64,000 nt of DNA from Chitinophagales bacterium. Its GTDB lineage: Bacteria > Bacteroidota > Bacteroidia > Chitinophagales > JADIYW01. Every line of letters starts with the position of its first letter. Within the stretch, counting starts at the first letter, position 1. The stretch is from contig JAMLHH010000004.1 of assembly GCA_023957215.1 (NCBI GenBank), positions 62,001-126,000 of the forward strand. The letters are read 5' to 3'. The notes beneath the pieces were generated by a model, which was not told where the DNA came from, searched no databases, and saw nothing but the letters and a program-made list of their open reading frames with translations. This document shows positions 1-8,217 of this stretch, piece after piece. The position numbers were made by a program, and so were the translations under genes.

Positions 1-2
1 AA

Positions 3-872
3 GAATTGAGAGATTCATTAGAAAAATTACAACTCAACGACGCCTCCTTGGTTTGGGAGCCTGAAACTTCCTTGGCATTGGGTTTTGGTTTTAGATGTGG
101 CTTCTTAGGTCTTTTGCACTTAGAGATTGTACAAGAAAGATTAGATAGGGAATTTGACTTAGCAGTCATTACTACTGTGCCTAACGTCACCTACTATGCT
201 TATCTGAAAGACGGCACAAAACTGACTCTCAACAATCCTTCCGATATGCCCGACCCTACCTCACTCGACCGTATAGAAGAACCTTATATCAAAGCTCAAA
301 TCATCACCAAGCCGGACTATATCGGCGCTTTAATGAAGCTTTGCATGGACAAACGCGGCGTCCTTTCCAATCAGGTGTATCTGACAGAAACAAGAGTGGA
401 ATTACAGTTTGAAATGCCACTGGCTGAAATTGTCTTTGATTTTTACGACCAACTCAAATCCATATCACGAGGTTACGCCAGCTTTGATTATTACATGACA
501 GATTTCAGACCGAGTGATTTGGTCAAATTGGACATCAAGCTCAATAGCGAACCTGTAGATGCACTTTCAGCATTGATACACAAAGACAAAGCTTATGATT
601 TTGGTCGTAGATTGTGTGAAAAACTGAAAGAACTCATCCCCCGGCAACAATTTCAGATAGCCATACAAGCGGCTATCGGAGCGAAAGTCATAGCCAGAGA
701 AAATATTTCCGCTTTACGTAAAGATGTGACTGCTAAATGCTATGGTGGCGATATTTCGAGAAAAAGAAAGCTTTTGGAGAAACAGAAAAAGGGTAAAAAA
801 CGAATGAAACAAGTCGGTAACGTGGAAGTTCCCCAAAAAGCATTTATGGCTGTTTTGAAACTCAATGAGTAA
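3..872 (+). CDS. lepA: Elongation factor 4 (LepA), C-terminal part, cut by window start
   Basis: This is the C-terminal half of LepA/EF-4, the ribosome-bound translational GTPase that back-translocates stalled ribosomes. About 289 codons are visible; the GTPase domain lies before the window. The visible part begins in the domain III region ([20 protein letters not shown]), runs through the EF-G domain V-like fold ([16 protein letters not shown]) and ends in the LepA-specific C-terminal domain ([20 protein letters not shown]). That domain is typical of EF-4 and separates it from EF-G. The frame is open to the window edge, so no start can be given. It converges with the PLP-enzyme gene, 10 bases away. 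Confidence 0.97.
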   Translation, partial: ELRDSLEKLQLNDASLVWEPETSLALGFGFRCGFLGLLHLEIVQERLDREFDLAVITTVPNVTYYAYLKDGTKLTLNNPSDMPDPTSLDRIEEPYIKAQIITKPDYIGALMKLCMDKRGVLSNQVYLTETRVELQFEMPLAEIVFDFYDQLKSISRGYASFDYYMTDFRPSDLVKLDIKLNSEPVDALSALIHKDKAYDFGRRLCEKLKELIPRQQFQIAIQAAIGAKVIARENISALRKDVTAKCYGGDISRKRKLLEKQKKGKKRMKQVGNVEVPQKAFMAVLKLNE

Positions 873-882
873 TCAGGTCATT

Positions 883-2187
883 TTAGTTACCACCCTCAAA
901 GGTTTTCCATTGTCCTACGATTTGATGGGACTGATAGAGCAAGATTTTACTAAAATAAAGTAAGGCATCTCCTTCCCAAGGATTGGTAAAAACATAGTCG
1001 CCCACCTGCAAATCACTTTTTTCCGAACTGCTGAGGATGCTCTGATTGGGCAAAATATTTTTGACAGATTTTGACTCTCCATCCCAAAAGGAATTGCGGT
1101 GTAATCCTGTCGGAGAAACAGTTTCACCAGCCCAGCCTCCTCCTAACATAAAGTAAGAAACACCCAGATTGGGATTCCACCAATTGACAAGTTTGGACAA
1201 ATTTTCTACATGCGGCAGTTTCGCATTTCTTATCATTTTCAGAATAGGAGTCACTAAAAACAAGGCTGTCTCATGTCCCTCATCATACAATTCTGAAAAG
1301 TCATAAGGTGCTACAAATCCTGATCCCGTTGCAATATCGTTGACCCACATTTTATCGGGATAATCACGGTAACGAAAATATGTTTTTGAACCGCCACTGT
1401 TTAAAGTCATTTGAGAAACTTCATCTTCGGTATATGTTGTAAGTAAAACATTTACAAATTCGTTATATCTGTCTTGTGTCCGTTTAAAAGCTTTTGCAAC
1501 AGATTTTTCTTTATTGATATAGAAAGGTACGTAAGGCACATGACCATCATACCCCATCAATCCGGTCAACTTTAAAAAATCGGAATTTGAATGTATTATT
1601 TTGACAATCTCACCCAACTTTTCAGGTGTATCAAAGCCACCACGTTGAAGACCTACATTGATTTCGATAGATATTTTTATACGTTGGTTTTGTTCTTTCG
1701 CTAAGGTCAAATACGCTTGCAATCTTTCTTCCGTATCTATCAACCATTGGACATTTTCCCATTTTGACACTTTTGTCAAACGTCTTACTGCATCAATCGG
1801 AAGTGGCTTCCCCAACAACATATCCAAATTGTCAGTACTATCTTTTTCCAATAATTCCTTTATAAAAGGCTCTGAAAAAACCATTAATTTATTGGTGTGC
1901 GCCTGTTGCATGATATAGCCTATCAAATCGAGCGAGGGCAATGATTTTGTGACTATACGCAATTGGAATTTTTTGCCGATATTTTTTTGAATATTATCAA
2001 TATTATGATTCAATCTGTCCAAATCCAAAATGGCATGTGCAGCTCCTCCATATCCGTTTTTAATCACTGTATTGAGTTCTTGAAAGTAAGGTTCGTACTC
2101 ACAAACTGTTTCTTTGGGTTTTTTATAAAATGCAAAAAGTAGTAAAAATACAAGAGTTATGATGAGATAGAGTTTTAGTTTTTTCAT
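883..2187 (-). CDS. Membrane-anchored PLP-dependent amino acid deaminase/aldolase-like protein (alanine racemase fold)
   Basis: A 434-residue protein of the fold-type III PLP family that includes D-threonine aldolase, D-serine dehydratase and amino acid deaminase/aldolase. The likely PLP lysine is in LRIVTKSLPS (near residue 81), and SIEINVGLQRGGF and LTGLMGYDGHVPY are typical barrel strands. Residues 5-22 form one hydrophobic helix followed by charged residues, so the enzyme is probably anchored facing the periplasm, which is unusual for this family. The C-terminal His/Cys zinc pair of D-threonine aldolases is not apparent; the matching place reads NPWEGDALLYF. The substrate cannot be predicted. 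It stands alone between the convergent lepA and the two-component genes. Confidence 0.75.
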   Translation of the reverse strand: MKKLKLYLIITLVFLLLFAFYKKPKETVCEYEPYFQELNTVIKNGYGGAAHAILDLDRLNHNIDNIQKNIGKKFQLRIVTKSLPSLDLIGYIMQQAHTNKLMVFSEPFIKELLEKDSTDNLDMLLGKPLPIDAVRRLTKVSKWENVQWLIDTEERLQAYLTLAKEQNQRIKISIEINVGLQRGGFDTPEKLGEIVKIIHSNSDFLKLTGLMGYDGHVPYVPFYINKEKSVAKAFKRTQDRYNEFVNVLLTTYTEDEVSQMTLNSGGSKTYFRYRDYPDKMWVNDIATGSGFVAPYDFSELYDEGHETALFLVTPILKMIRNAKLPHVENLSKLVNWWNPNLGVSYFMLGGGWAGETVSPTGLHRNSFWDGESKSVKNILPNQSILSSSEKSDLQVGDYVFTNPWEGDALLYFSKILLYQSHQIVGQWKTFEGGN

Positions 2188-2332
2188 AATGTTTTCAACT
2201 TTTTAATAATGAAAATAATAAAAAAATTTATTTTTAAAGTCTCATACATACTTGAAAAACAATACTTAAAGCTCAAAGAGCAAGTAGCTACTCTGATACT
2301 TCTATGCGTGCCGAAATCTCTATATGCAAGAG

Positions 2333-3382
2333 CTATATCAGAAGAGATTGCAGACCTTTGGGATCATCGATACAAATCACCCCGTCTTTAATCTCTATCA
2401 GACCTGATTTATTGAGATCACTCATAATACGAATAAAGGACTCACGGGCAGTGCCTATATATTTGGAAATTTCTTCTCTTGTCAACTTGATACTGGCCTC
2501 AGGAAATTGGTCGTCTTTGTATTTTTCATACAAATCCAATAAAGTGCGAATCACTCTCTGTTTGAGATTATCATACGCCATGTGGAGCAATTGCTGTTCT
2601 TTATCATCCACATCATTAGATAGGATACGGATAAACTTTTTAGCAATATTTATATTGTTATATGTAATATGTAAAAAGCCTTTCTTTGGTATCATAATGA
2701 TTTCGGAATCTTCAAGACAGACTGCATAATCTTGATAAGGTGCATCTTTTAGAAGAGCATAATAACCAAAATAGCTTCCTTTTTTATAGATTTCCGTTAT
2801 CAGTTCTTTTCCATCGTCATGTAATCTGAAAGTTTTGACCGCACCACTTTTTAAGAAGAACAAATACGAAGCCCAATTGCCTTCATGGAAAACAAACTCT
2901 TTTTTCTTAAATTCTTTCAGCTCTCTATTGCCAAGATCCAAGAGTTCACTCAGAGAAACCTGTTTGGCAGATTGTTCGGCAGACTCTTCATTTTCAAAAG
3001 CTTTTTTAAAGCTATCCAATCTTTTCAACCTGATTTCAATCGTGTGTATCAATTCACTTTCGCTAAAAGGCTTGGTGATATAATCATCAGCACCCAATCT
3101 TAAACCTTTTCTAAAATCCTTTACTTCGGCTTTAGCAGTCAAAAATACCAACGGAATCCCGGCCGTTTCTTCATCTTGTCTAAGTACTTCAAGCACTTCG
3201 TAGCCATCTATACCCGGCATCATAATATCACAAATAATGATATCCGGAATTTCACGTTTTGCAATTTGGATTCCTACTTCTCCATTTTCGGCTTCAAAAG
3301 TTTCATAATCGTAAAGTTCCAGAGTCTCACATATATTTTCTCTGATATCTAAATTGTCTTCTATTACTAATATCTTTTTCAT
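2333..3382 (-). CDS. Response regulator with CRP/FNR-type output (REC-cNMP-HTH)
   Basis: A 349-residue hybrid regulator. Residues 1-120 are a receiver domain: acidic pair EDN near the start, phospho-acceptor Asp in IIICDIMMPGIDGYE, and the conserved Lys in DDYITKPFSE. Residues about 150-270 are a cyclic-nucleotide-binding-like beta roll (FVFHEGNWASYLFFLKSGAV). The C-terminus is a CRP-type winged helix (LTREEISKYIGTARESFIRI). It probably turns kinase phosphorylation into DNA binding. Its ATG overlaps the stop of the histidine kinase gene (ATGA), so the two are co-transcribed and probably cognate. The roll need not bind cAMP, as in most Bacteroidota CRP-like proteins. Confidence 0.92.
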   Translation of the reverse strand: MKKILVIEDNLDIRENICETLELYDYETFEAENGEVGIQIAKREIPDIIICDIMMPGIDGYEVLEVLRQDEETAGIPLVFLTAKAEVKDFRKGLRLGADDYITKPFSESELIHTIEIRLKRLDSFKKAFENEESAEQSAKQVSLSELLDLGNRELKEFKKKEFVFHEGNWASYLFFLKSGAVKTFRLHDDGKELITEIYKKGSYFGYYALLKDAPYQDYAVCLEDSEIIMIPKKGFLHITYNNINIAKKFIRILSNDVDDKEQQLLHMAYDNLKQRVIRTLLDLYEKYKDDQFPEASIKLTREEISKYIGTARESFIRIMSDLNKSGLIEIKDGVICIDDPKGLQSLLI

Positions 3383-4608
3383 AATGGTAATTCTATGCTA
3401 ATGGATGTACCTTCATTAGCGACTGATTGAATATTAATTTGCCCTCCTATTAAGTTCATATATCTTTTTACTATATAAAGCCCCAAACCGGTTCCTTGGA
3501 TATTCTGTACGTTGCTTGCCCTAAAAAATCTGATAAAAAGTCTTTTTTGTTCTGCTTCCGGTATGCCCACTCCGTTATCTTTAACTGTGAGAATGACAGA
3601 TTTTTGTTTTTTCTCTGTGGTGACTACTATCAACCCATCGACAGGGCTAAATTTTATTGCATTGGATAAAAGGTTAGAGAAGGCAATTTTTAAAAGATGC
3701 TTATCAGTGATAATGGTAGCAGAACCTTTATTAATCAGTTCTATTTTTTGATGTGATTTTGATAGTTCACGCATCTCCACCACAATATTTTCCACCTCTG
3801 TGTAAACATCAAATTCTTCAAAATTGAGTTTGATAAGTCCTTCTTCTATTCGCCCGATAGATAAAAAGTCATCTAATACGGAATTGAGGTGTTCGACGGA
3901 GGATTTTATTCTATTAATATGTTTATCGCATTTGTCGATTTGACCACTTTCTAAATATCTATGGATGAGGCTGGCAGAAGAAAGGATGGTACTCAAAGGT
4001 GTTCTAAACTCGTGAGAGGCCATACTGACAAATCTTGACTTCAATTCACCCAGTTCTTTCTCTTTTGTCAGTGCATCTTTAATTTCATTTCTGGAAGCCC
4101 GTAGTTCTTGCAAAGTAGCTTTGAGGGTAAAAGTTCTCGCCTCTACTTTTTCTTCAAGTTCTTGATTGAGAAGTTGGAGTTCTTGTTTGACAAGTTCGAG
4201 TTTTTGATTTTGTTTTTTTAGTTCTTCTTCCCATTTCTTCCTCAGCGTAATATCCACAATAAAAGAAGTTGTATATCTTTCACCATCTTTTTCAAAAGGG
4301 TTGAGGCTGATTTCGAGTGGGAAAATACTTTTGTCCTTTTTCATACCATAGATATCCAGCCCCATTCCCATCACCCGCGCTTTGGGATGCGCATTATAAG
4401 CCGAGTGGTGGGCAGCGTGTTTATTTTTACTGTTTTCGGGCAATAAGTCTTTTATATAAAGCTCTAAAAACTCTTCCAAGTCATAGCCAAACAAGTCGGC
4501 AGAATAAGGATTTGCATCTATTATCCTACCATTTACATCTGAAATCACTATCCCGACAGATGTATTTTCAAATAAAGTTTTATAGTCGTATTTTACTCTT
4601 GACGGCAT
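3379..4608 (-). CDS. PAS-domain sensor histidine kinase
   Basis: A soluble histidine kinase of about 409 residues, with no membrane helices. Order: PAS domain (LFENTSVGIVISDVNGRIID, with DLFGYDLEEFLEL), a long coiled coil (QKLELVKQELQLLNQELEEK), HisKA H-box MASHEFRTPLSTI, then HATPase_c boxes (N-box LLSNAIKFSP, G1 DNGVGIPEAEQ, G2 GTGLGLYIVKRY). The ATG at 4608 (MPSRVKYDY) starts right at the PAS domain; a further in-frame ATG at 4653 would add 15 unconserved-looking residues that reach toward mdh. It overlaps the REC-CRP gene by 4 bases. The PAS ligand is not identifiable; a cytosolic signal is likely. Confidence 0.92.
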   Translation of the reverse strand: MPSRVKYDYKTLFENTSVGIVISDVNGRIIDANPYSADLFGYDLEEFLELYIKDLLPENSKNKHAAHHSAYNAHPKARVMGMGLDIYGMKKDKSIFPLEISLNPFEKDGERYTTSFIVDITLRKKWEEELKKQNQKLELVKQELQLLNQELEEKVEARTFTLKATLQELRASRNEIKDALTKEKELGELKSRFVSMASHEFRTPLSTILSSASLIHRYLESGQIDKCDKHINRIKSSVEHLNSVLDDFLSIGRIEEGLIKLNFEEFDVYTEVENIVVEMRELSKSHQKIELINKGSATIITDKHLLKIAFSNLLSNAIKFSPVDGLIVVTTEKKQKSVILTVKDNGVGIPEAEQKRLFIRFFRASNVQNIQGTGLGLYIVKRYMNLIGGQINIQSVANEGTSISIELPL

Positions 4609-4772
4609 TTTTCTATTCTGATATGGTTTTGTATGGGTATAAAGATAAAACAATACCTTCTTTTATTACAAACAGTGGTAAAAAACTAAAATATATCTAC
4701 TTTTTTAAAGCTTATTCATTTAATAGTCTTAAATTCGCAAAACAATTTATTAACAATAAAATATTATACATA

Positions 4773-5708
4773 ATGAAAGTAACCGTAGTTGGAGTGGGTG
4801 ATGTAGGCGGAACATGCGCAAACGTATTGGCTCACAAAGATTTCTTAAAAGAGGTGGTCATGTTAGACATCAAGGAAGGCTTTTCAGAAGGGAAGGCTTT
4901 GGATATATGGCAGACAGCTCCTATCAATCAATATTCCACCAAATTAACCGGTGTGACTAACGATTATAGTGCGACTGCCGATTCTGATGTTGTCATCATT
5001 ACATCCGGTCTGCCAAGAAAACCAGGGATGAGTCGTGATGATTTGATTTCTACCAATGCAAAAATCGTAAAATCTGTGACAGAGCAAGTAGTAAAATATT
5101 CGCCTAACACTATTATCATTGTCGTTTCCAACCCTTTGGATGTGATGACTTATTGTGCTCATCTGGCTTCGGGGTTTGACTCTAAAAGAATAATGGGAAT
5201 GGCCGGCATTTTGGATACGGCTCGATATCGCGCATTCCTTGCATCTGAAATAGGTGTTTCTCCCAAAGATATTCAGGCTCTATTATTAGGAGGTCACGGT
5301 GATACGATGGTTCCTCTTCCAAGATTTACGACTGTAAGTGGTATTCCGATTACTGATTTTGTAGGGAAAGAGAGGTTGGATGAAATTATTTTGAGAACTC
5401 AAAAAGGTGGGGGAGAAATCGTTAATCTTTTGGGAACTTCCGCATGGTATGCACCTGGTGCGGCGGCGGCACAAATGACAGAGTCTATCCTTAAAGACGA
5501 AAAAAGAATCTTCCCTGTCTGCGTTCACTTAAATGGCGAATACGGAATGAAAGATTTGTACTTAGGAGTACCTGTCGTATTGGGTAGAAACGGAATTGAA
5601 AAAGTTATCGAACTCAATCTAACCAAAGACGAAAAAGCCCTGTTAGAAGCTTCTGCCGATCACGTAAGAAGTGTAAAAGAAGTATTTGACGGTATGAATT
5701 TATTCTAA
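4773..5708 (+). CDS. mdh: Malate dehydrogenase (NAD-dependent)
   Basis: 311 residues, the normal length of LDH-like bacterial malate dehydrogenases. It oxidises malate to oxaloacetate in the TCA cycle. Visible: the Rossmann motif VGVGDVGGTCANVLA, the NAD-selective Asp in VVMLDIKEGF, the mobile loop with substrate arginines (SGLPRKPGMSRDDLI), and the catalytic His in LLLGGHGDTMVPL. The start is the ATG of MKVTVVGVGD; the frame stays open far upstream, but that stretch is antisense to the kinase gene and begins before the conserved fold. A strong hairpin follows the stop. Citrate synthase lies elsewhere in the window. Confidence 0.97.
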   Translation: MKVTVVGVGDVGGTCANVLAHKDFLKEVVMLDIKEGFSEGKALDIWQTAPINQYSTKLTGVTNDYSATADSDVVIITSGLPRKPGMSRDDLISTNAKIVKSVTEQVVKYSPNTIIIVVSNPLDVMTYCAHLASGFDSKRIMGMAGILDTARYRAFLASEIGVSPKDIQALLLGGHGDTMVPLPRFTTVSGIPITDFVGKERLDEIILRTQKGGGEIVNLLGTSAWYAPGAAAAQMTESILKDEKRIFPVCVHLNGEYGMKDLYLGVPVVLGRNGIEKVIELNLTKDEKALLEASADHVRSVKEVFDGMNLF

Positions 5709-5730
5709 AAAATTATATCTTTAACAAGTT

Positions 5731-5759
5731 AAAGACTGTCCATTGTGGCAGTCTTTTTT
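5731..5759 (+). terminator. Intrinsic terminator after mdh
   Basis: AAAGACTG (5731-5738) pairs perfectly with CAGTCTTT (5749-5756) over a 10-base loop and runs into T residues, 23 bases after the mdh stop. It separates mdh from the VanZ-like gene. Confidence 0.8.
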
Positions 5760-5779
5760 GTTTGGTATATTTATCCAAT

Positions 5780-6202
5780 ATGAAAACTATCAGATCTTTA
5801 GAAAATATCCTCAAGTATAGGGCAATCAGATATGTCTTACTCATATCGTATTTGTCTTTAATCTTCTATTTGTGTTTAATACCCGGCTCTAATTTCCCTA
5901 AGAATGAAATTTTAGATGAAATACATTTTGACAAGTGGGTACACATCATGTTTTTCTTTGGGTTGTGGTCATTATCAGTTTGGGCGTATAAACAAGAAGG
6001 TGTTTTAGCAAACAGTCGAAACAAGGTTTTTATAGGAACTTTTCTTTGGGCGCTTTTTGTCGGTATTTTGATAGAAATACTACAAGAGTTGACCGGTAGA
6101 TCTATGGATATTTTTGATGTAGTGGCGGATATGGCAGGAGCTTTTTTAGCTTATTGGTTTTGGATAAAGTTTGAACACAAGTGGTGGATTTATCGTACTT
6201 AG
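5780..6202 (+). CDS. VanZ-like family membrane protein
   Basis: A 140-residue integral membrane protein with about four hydrophobic segments. The VanZ-family hallmarks are present: an early CLIPGSNFP, then FDKWVHIMFFFGLW, then ILIEILQELTGRSMDIFDV followed by ADMAGAFLAYW. VanZ in enterococci gives low-level teicoplanin resistance; most family members, such as this one, have no known role beyond a probable envelope function. The ATG at 5780 (MKTIRSLE) is preferred to one at 5762, which lies almost on the mdh terminator. Its stop directly abuts the end of the convergent glycosyltransferase gene. Confidence 0.8.
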   Translation: MKTIRSLENILKYRAIRYVLLISYLSLIFYLCLIPGSNFPKNEILDEIHFDKWVHIMFFFGLWSLSVWAYKQEGVLANSRNKVFIGTFLWALFVGILIEILQELTGRSMDIFDVVADMAGAFLAYWFWIKFEHKWWIYRT

Positions 6203-7300
6203 CTATAATCTTTTACCCAAAGAATCTAATTGCTCATCCAACAACTGTGTCGTGAGATGTATTTTCGGTAAAGCTTGAATCTGTTCTATTTGACGAAAAG
6301 CAGATTGTAAATTAAGTTGAGATTGTTTTTGTACAACAGCCAAATTTTTCAAGGCTAAATTTTCTGCAAGATATTGCTGTTCGGTTTGTCCGGGAGTAGG
6401 AATCAGAATCACTTTTTTGTTGAGCTGTGACAAATCCATCAAAGTACTGTAACCGGGGCGACTGATGACCACTGCCGCCTCATTCAGCAGATGGAATAAA
6501 TCTCTACCGTGCAAATAATGTATGACTGAAATATTTTCATCCGTATAGTCATCATCTTTACAAATCACACCTCTGACCAAAGTACAATTCAACTTTAATT
6601 CTTTGAGCTGTGCCTTTAACTTATCTTCCAATAAAGTCCTTTGTGGCTCGGGTCCTGAAAGCACTACAACTATCTTTTTTGCATCAATTGTATTATTATT
6701 TTTCTCGTAAAGTGAAAATCTACTTTGCGGGCCGATAAATTTTACCGGAATACCTACATCTACTCGGTGTGACAATTCACCTGAAAGATTTTCTCCGTCA
6801 GGAAAATCAGGAATCCATACTTCGGTAAAATGTTTCAGATATGTTTTATGCCAACGTAAAATAGCTCCGGCTCCCCATCTCAAACCTTTGGGGGGCAATA
6901 CCTTTAACTGATGACCCATAAAAATTGAAGGAATTTTTGCAGAATACACTCCGTAGCGGTTATCGGAAATAATAGCTTGTAGATGCAGTTTTTTCACCAA
7001 ATCTTCTACAAATTTTTGTTCATTTTTGATCGTTTCTATAATTTTGGGAGCTTTAAAAACTGTTTTCCATGCACCACCCATTCCGGTAGGATACTCGATA
7101 TGATAAGAAGGCAATTCTATTGTTTCCAATTGTGGAAAATATTCTTGTAAGAATTGTAGGGAAGCACCGTCACCGGCAAGGAATACATGCGCTCCTTTAT
7201 CTAACAATCTTTGTATGATAGGCGTACTTCTCGTAGCATGCCCCAAGCCCCAATCCAAAGGCGAAACAAGGATATTTGCATTGTTAAAAAATGAATCCAC
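6203..7300 (-). CDS. MurG-like (GT28 fold) glycosyltransferase
   Basis: A 365-residue GT-B glycosyltransferase resembling MurG/MGDG-synthase relatives. The N-terminal domain has the glycine motif VSPLDWGLGHATRSTPII and a nucleotide-fold region (LQAIISDNRYGVYS). The C-terminal domain has VVVLSGPEPQRT, HYLHGRDLFHLLNEAAVVIS and RPGYSTLMDLSQLNKKVILI, then PTPGQTEQQYLA, the usual donor-binding end of this fold. No signal peptide or membrane segment is seen, so a cytosolic or peripheral membrane enzyme is likely. It stands outside any cell-wall gene cluster and is probably not the essential MurG; a glycolipid or polysaccharide acceptor is an inference. It is divergent from the small lipoprotein gene. 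Confidence 0.8.
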   Translation of the reverse strand: MDSFFNNANILVSPLDWGLGHATRSTPIIQRLLDKGAHVFLAGDGASLQFLQEYFPQLETIELPSYHIEYPTGMGGAWKTVFKAPKIIETIKNEQKFVEDLVKKLHLQAIISDNRYGVYSAKIPSIFMGHQLKVLPPKGLRWGAGAILRWHKTYLKHFTEVWIPDFPDGENLSGELSHRVDVGIPVKFIGPQSRFSLYEKNNNTIDAKKIVVVLSGPEPQRTLLEDKLKAQLKELKLNCTLVRGVICKDDDYTDENISVIHYLHGRDLFHLLNEAAVVISRPGYSTLMDLSQLNKKVILIPTPGQTEQQYLAENLALKNLAVVQKQSQLNLQSAFRQIEQIQALPKIHLTTQLLDEQLDSLGKRL

Positions 7301-7360
7301 TTGTTAAAAATAATGTTCTGTTTTCAAATATTGCTATATTTAGTATTTAAATAGATTGAA

Positions 7361-7522
7361 ATGAAGGGTTTTGTTAAGATTCTAAGCGTTTTGCTAATCG
7401 TTATTTTTATGACTTCCTGCAAATCTTCCAAGAAATGTGGTTGTCCTACTTTCGGCTCGATAGACCAGACACATCCACAGGAACTTTGTCACACCGGTAT
7501 TCAAAAAGTGGATATATTATAG
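7361..7522 (+). CDS. Small predicted lipoprotein with a CGCP motif (53 aa)
   Basis: A short ORF in the gap before ruvA. It starts MKGFVKILSVLLIVIFMTSC, a classic lipoprotein signal with lipobox Cys at residue 20, and continues KSSKKCGCPTFG. The mature peptide is only about 33 residues, with three more Cys including a CxC pair. The signal peptide argues that it is a real gene although it is shorter than usual cut-offs. The function is unknown. It is followed 80 bases later by ruvA, and the two may share a transcript. Confidence 0.65.
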   Translation: MKGFVKILSVLLIVIFMTSCKSSKKCGCPTFGSIDQTHPQELCHTGIQKVDIL

Positions 7523-7602
7523 AATTTGTGGATAAAGGCTTCCATAAGCAGACAAATGTTATACTTTTGCTCTAAAGTATTATTTAATCATCACATATCT
7601 TT

Positions 7603-8199
7603 ATGATTGCATATCTCAAAGGAACAATAACTTATAAATCACCTACAAAAATATATGTCGAATGTGGAGGTGTCGCCTATGATGTAAACATTTCCCTACT
7701 CACCTACGAAAAGATAGAACGTCTTCAAGAAGCGACCATTTATACCTATCTGCATATCACCGAATTAGCACATACCATGTACGGTTTTGCGGATGAATTG
7801 GAGAAAGAAATATTTTTGATGCTGATTTCAGTCAACGGTATCGGACCCAGTACTGCCAGATTAATTTTATCTTCAATGAGTGCCGAAGAGCTTCAAAAGG
7901 CAATAATGTATCAAGAAGTGAGTTTATTAAAGAGGATAAAAGGTATAGGACCCAAAACTGCACAAAGAATGATATTGGAATTGAAAGATAAAGTTGGCAA
8001 AGTACAAATCGGTGATAGCGTAGCAAGCGATGTCGCTCCTGGAATCAATATGACAATGACCGAGGAAGCCATATCGGCGCTGACTATGCTCGGATTTGCG
8101 AAAAATATTTCTGAAAAAACTATCTTTAAAGTATTAAAAGATAATCCTTCAGTCGCTAATACGGAAGAGCTTATAAAATTGTGTTTAAAAAATTTATAA
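7603..8199 (+). CDS. ruvA: Holliday junction branch migration protein RuvA
   Basis: 198 residues, the normal RuvA length. RuvA tetramers hold the Holliday junction and load the RuvB helicase. Visible: the OB-fold start MIAYLKGTITYKSPTKIYVE, two helix-hairpin-helix motifs (LMLISVNGIGPSTARLIL and LLKRIKGIGPKTAQRMILEL), the acidic-linker region and the C-terminal RuvB-binding three-helix domain (EEAISALTMLGFAKN). sprA follows after only 18 bases. A possible -7 element TACTTTTG sits at 7562-7569. Confidence 0.97.
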   Translation: MIAYLKGTITYKSPTKIYVECGGVAYDVNISLLTYEKIERLQEATIYTYLHITELAHTMYGFADELEKEIFLMLISVNGIGPSTARLILSSMSAEELQKAIMYQEVSLLKRIKGIGPKTAQRMILELKDKVGKVQIGDSVASDVAPGINMTMTEEAISALTMLGFAKNISEKTIFKVLKDNPSVANTEELIKLCLKNL

Positions 8200-8217
8200 T
8201 TTGGCACTTTATAATTT

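Noticed and set aside
2209-2391. 60-aa plus-strand ORF upstream of the REC-CRP gene end
   Set aside because: Its second half is antisense to a well-supported regulator and no family is visible; the basic Lys-rich start reflects an AT-rich gap.
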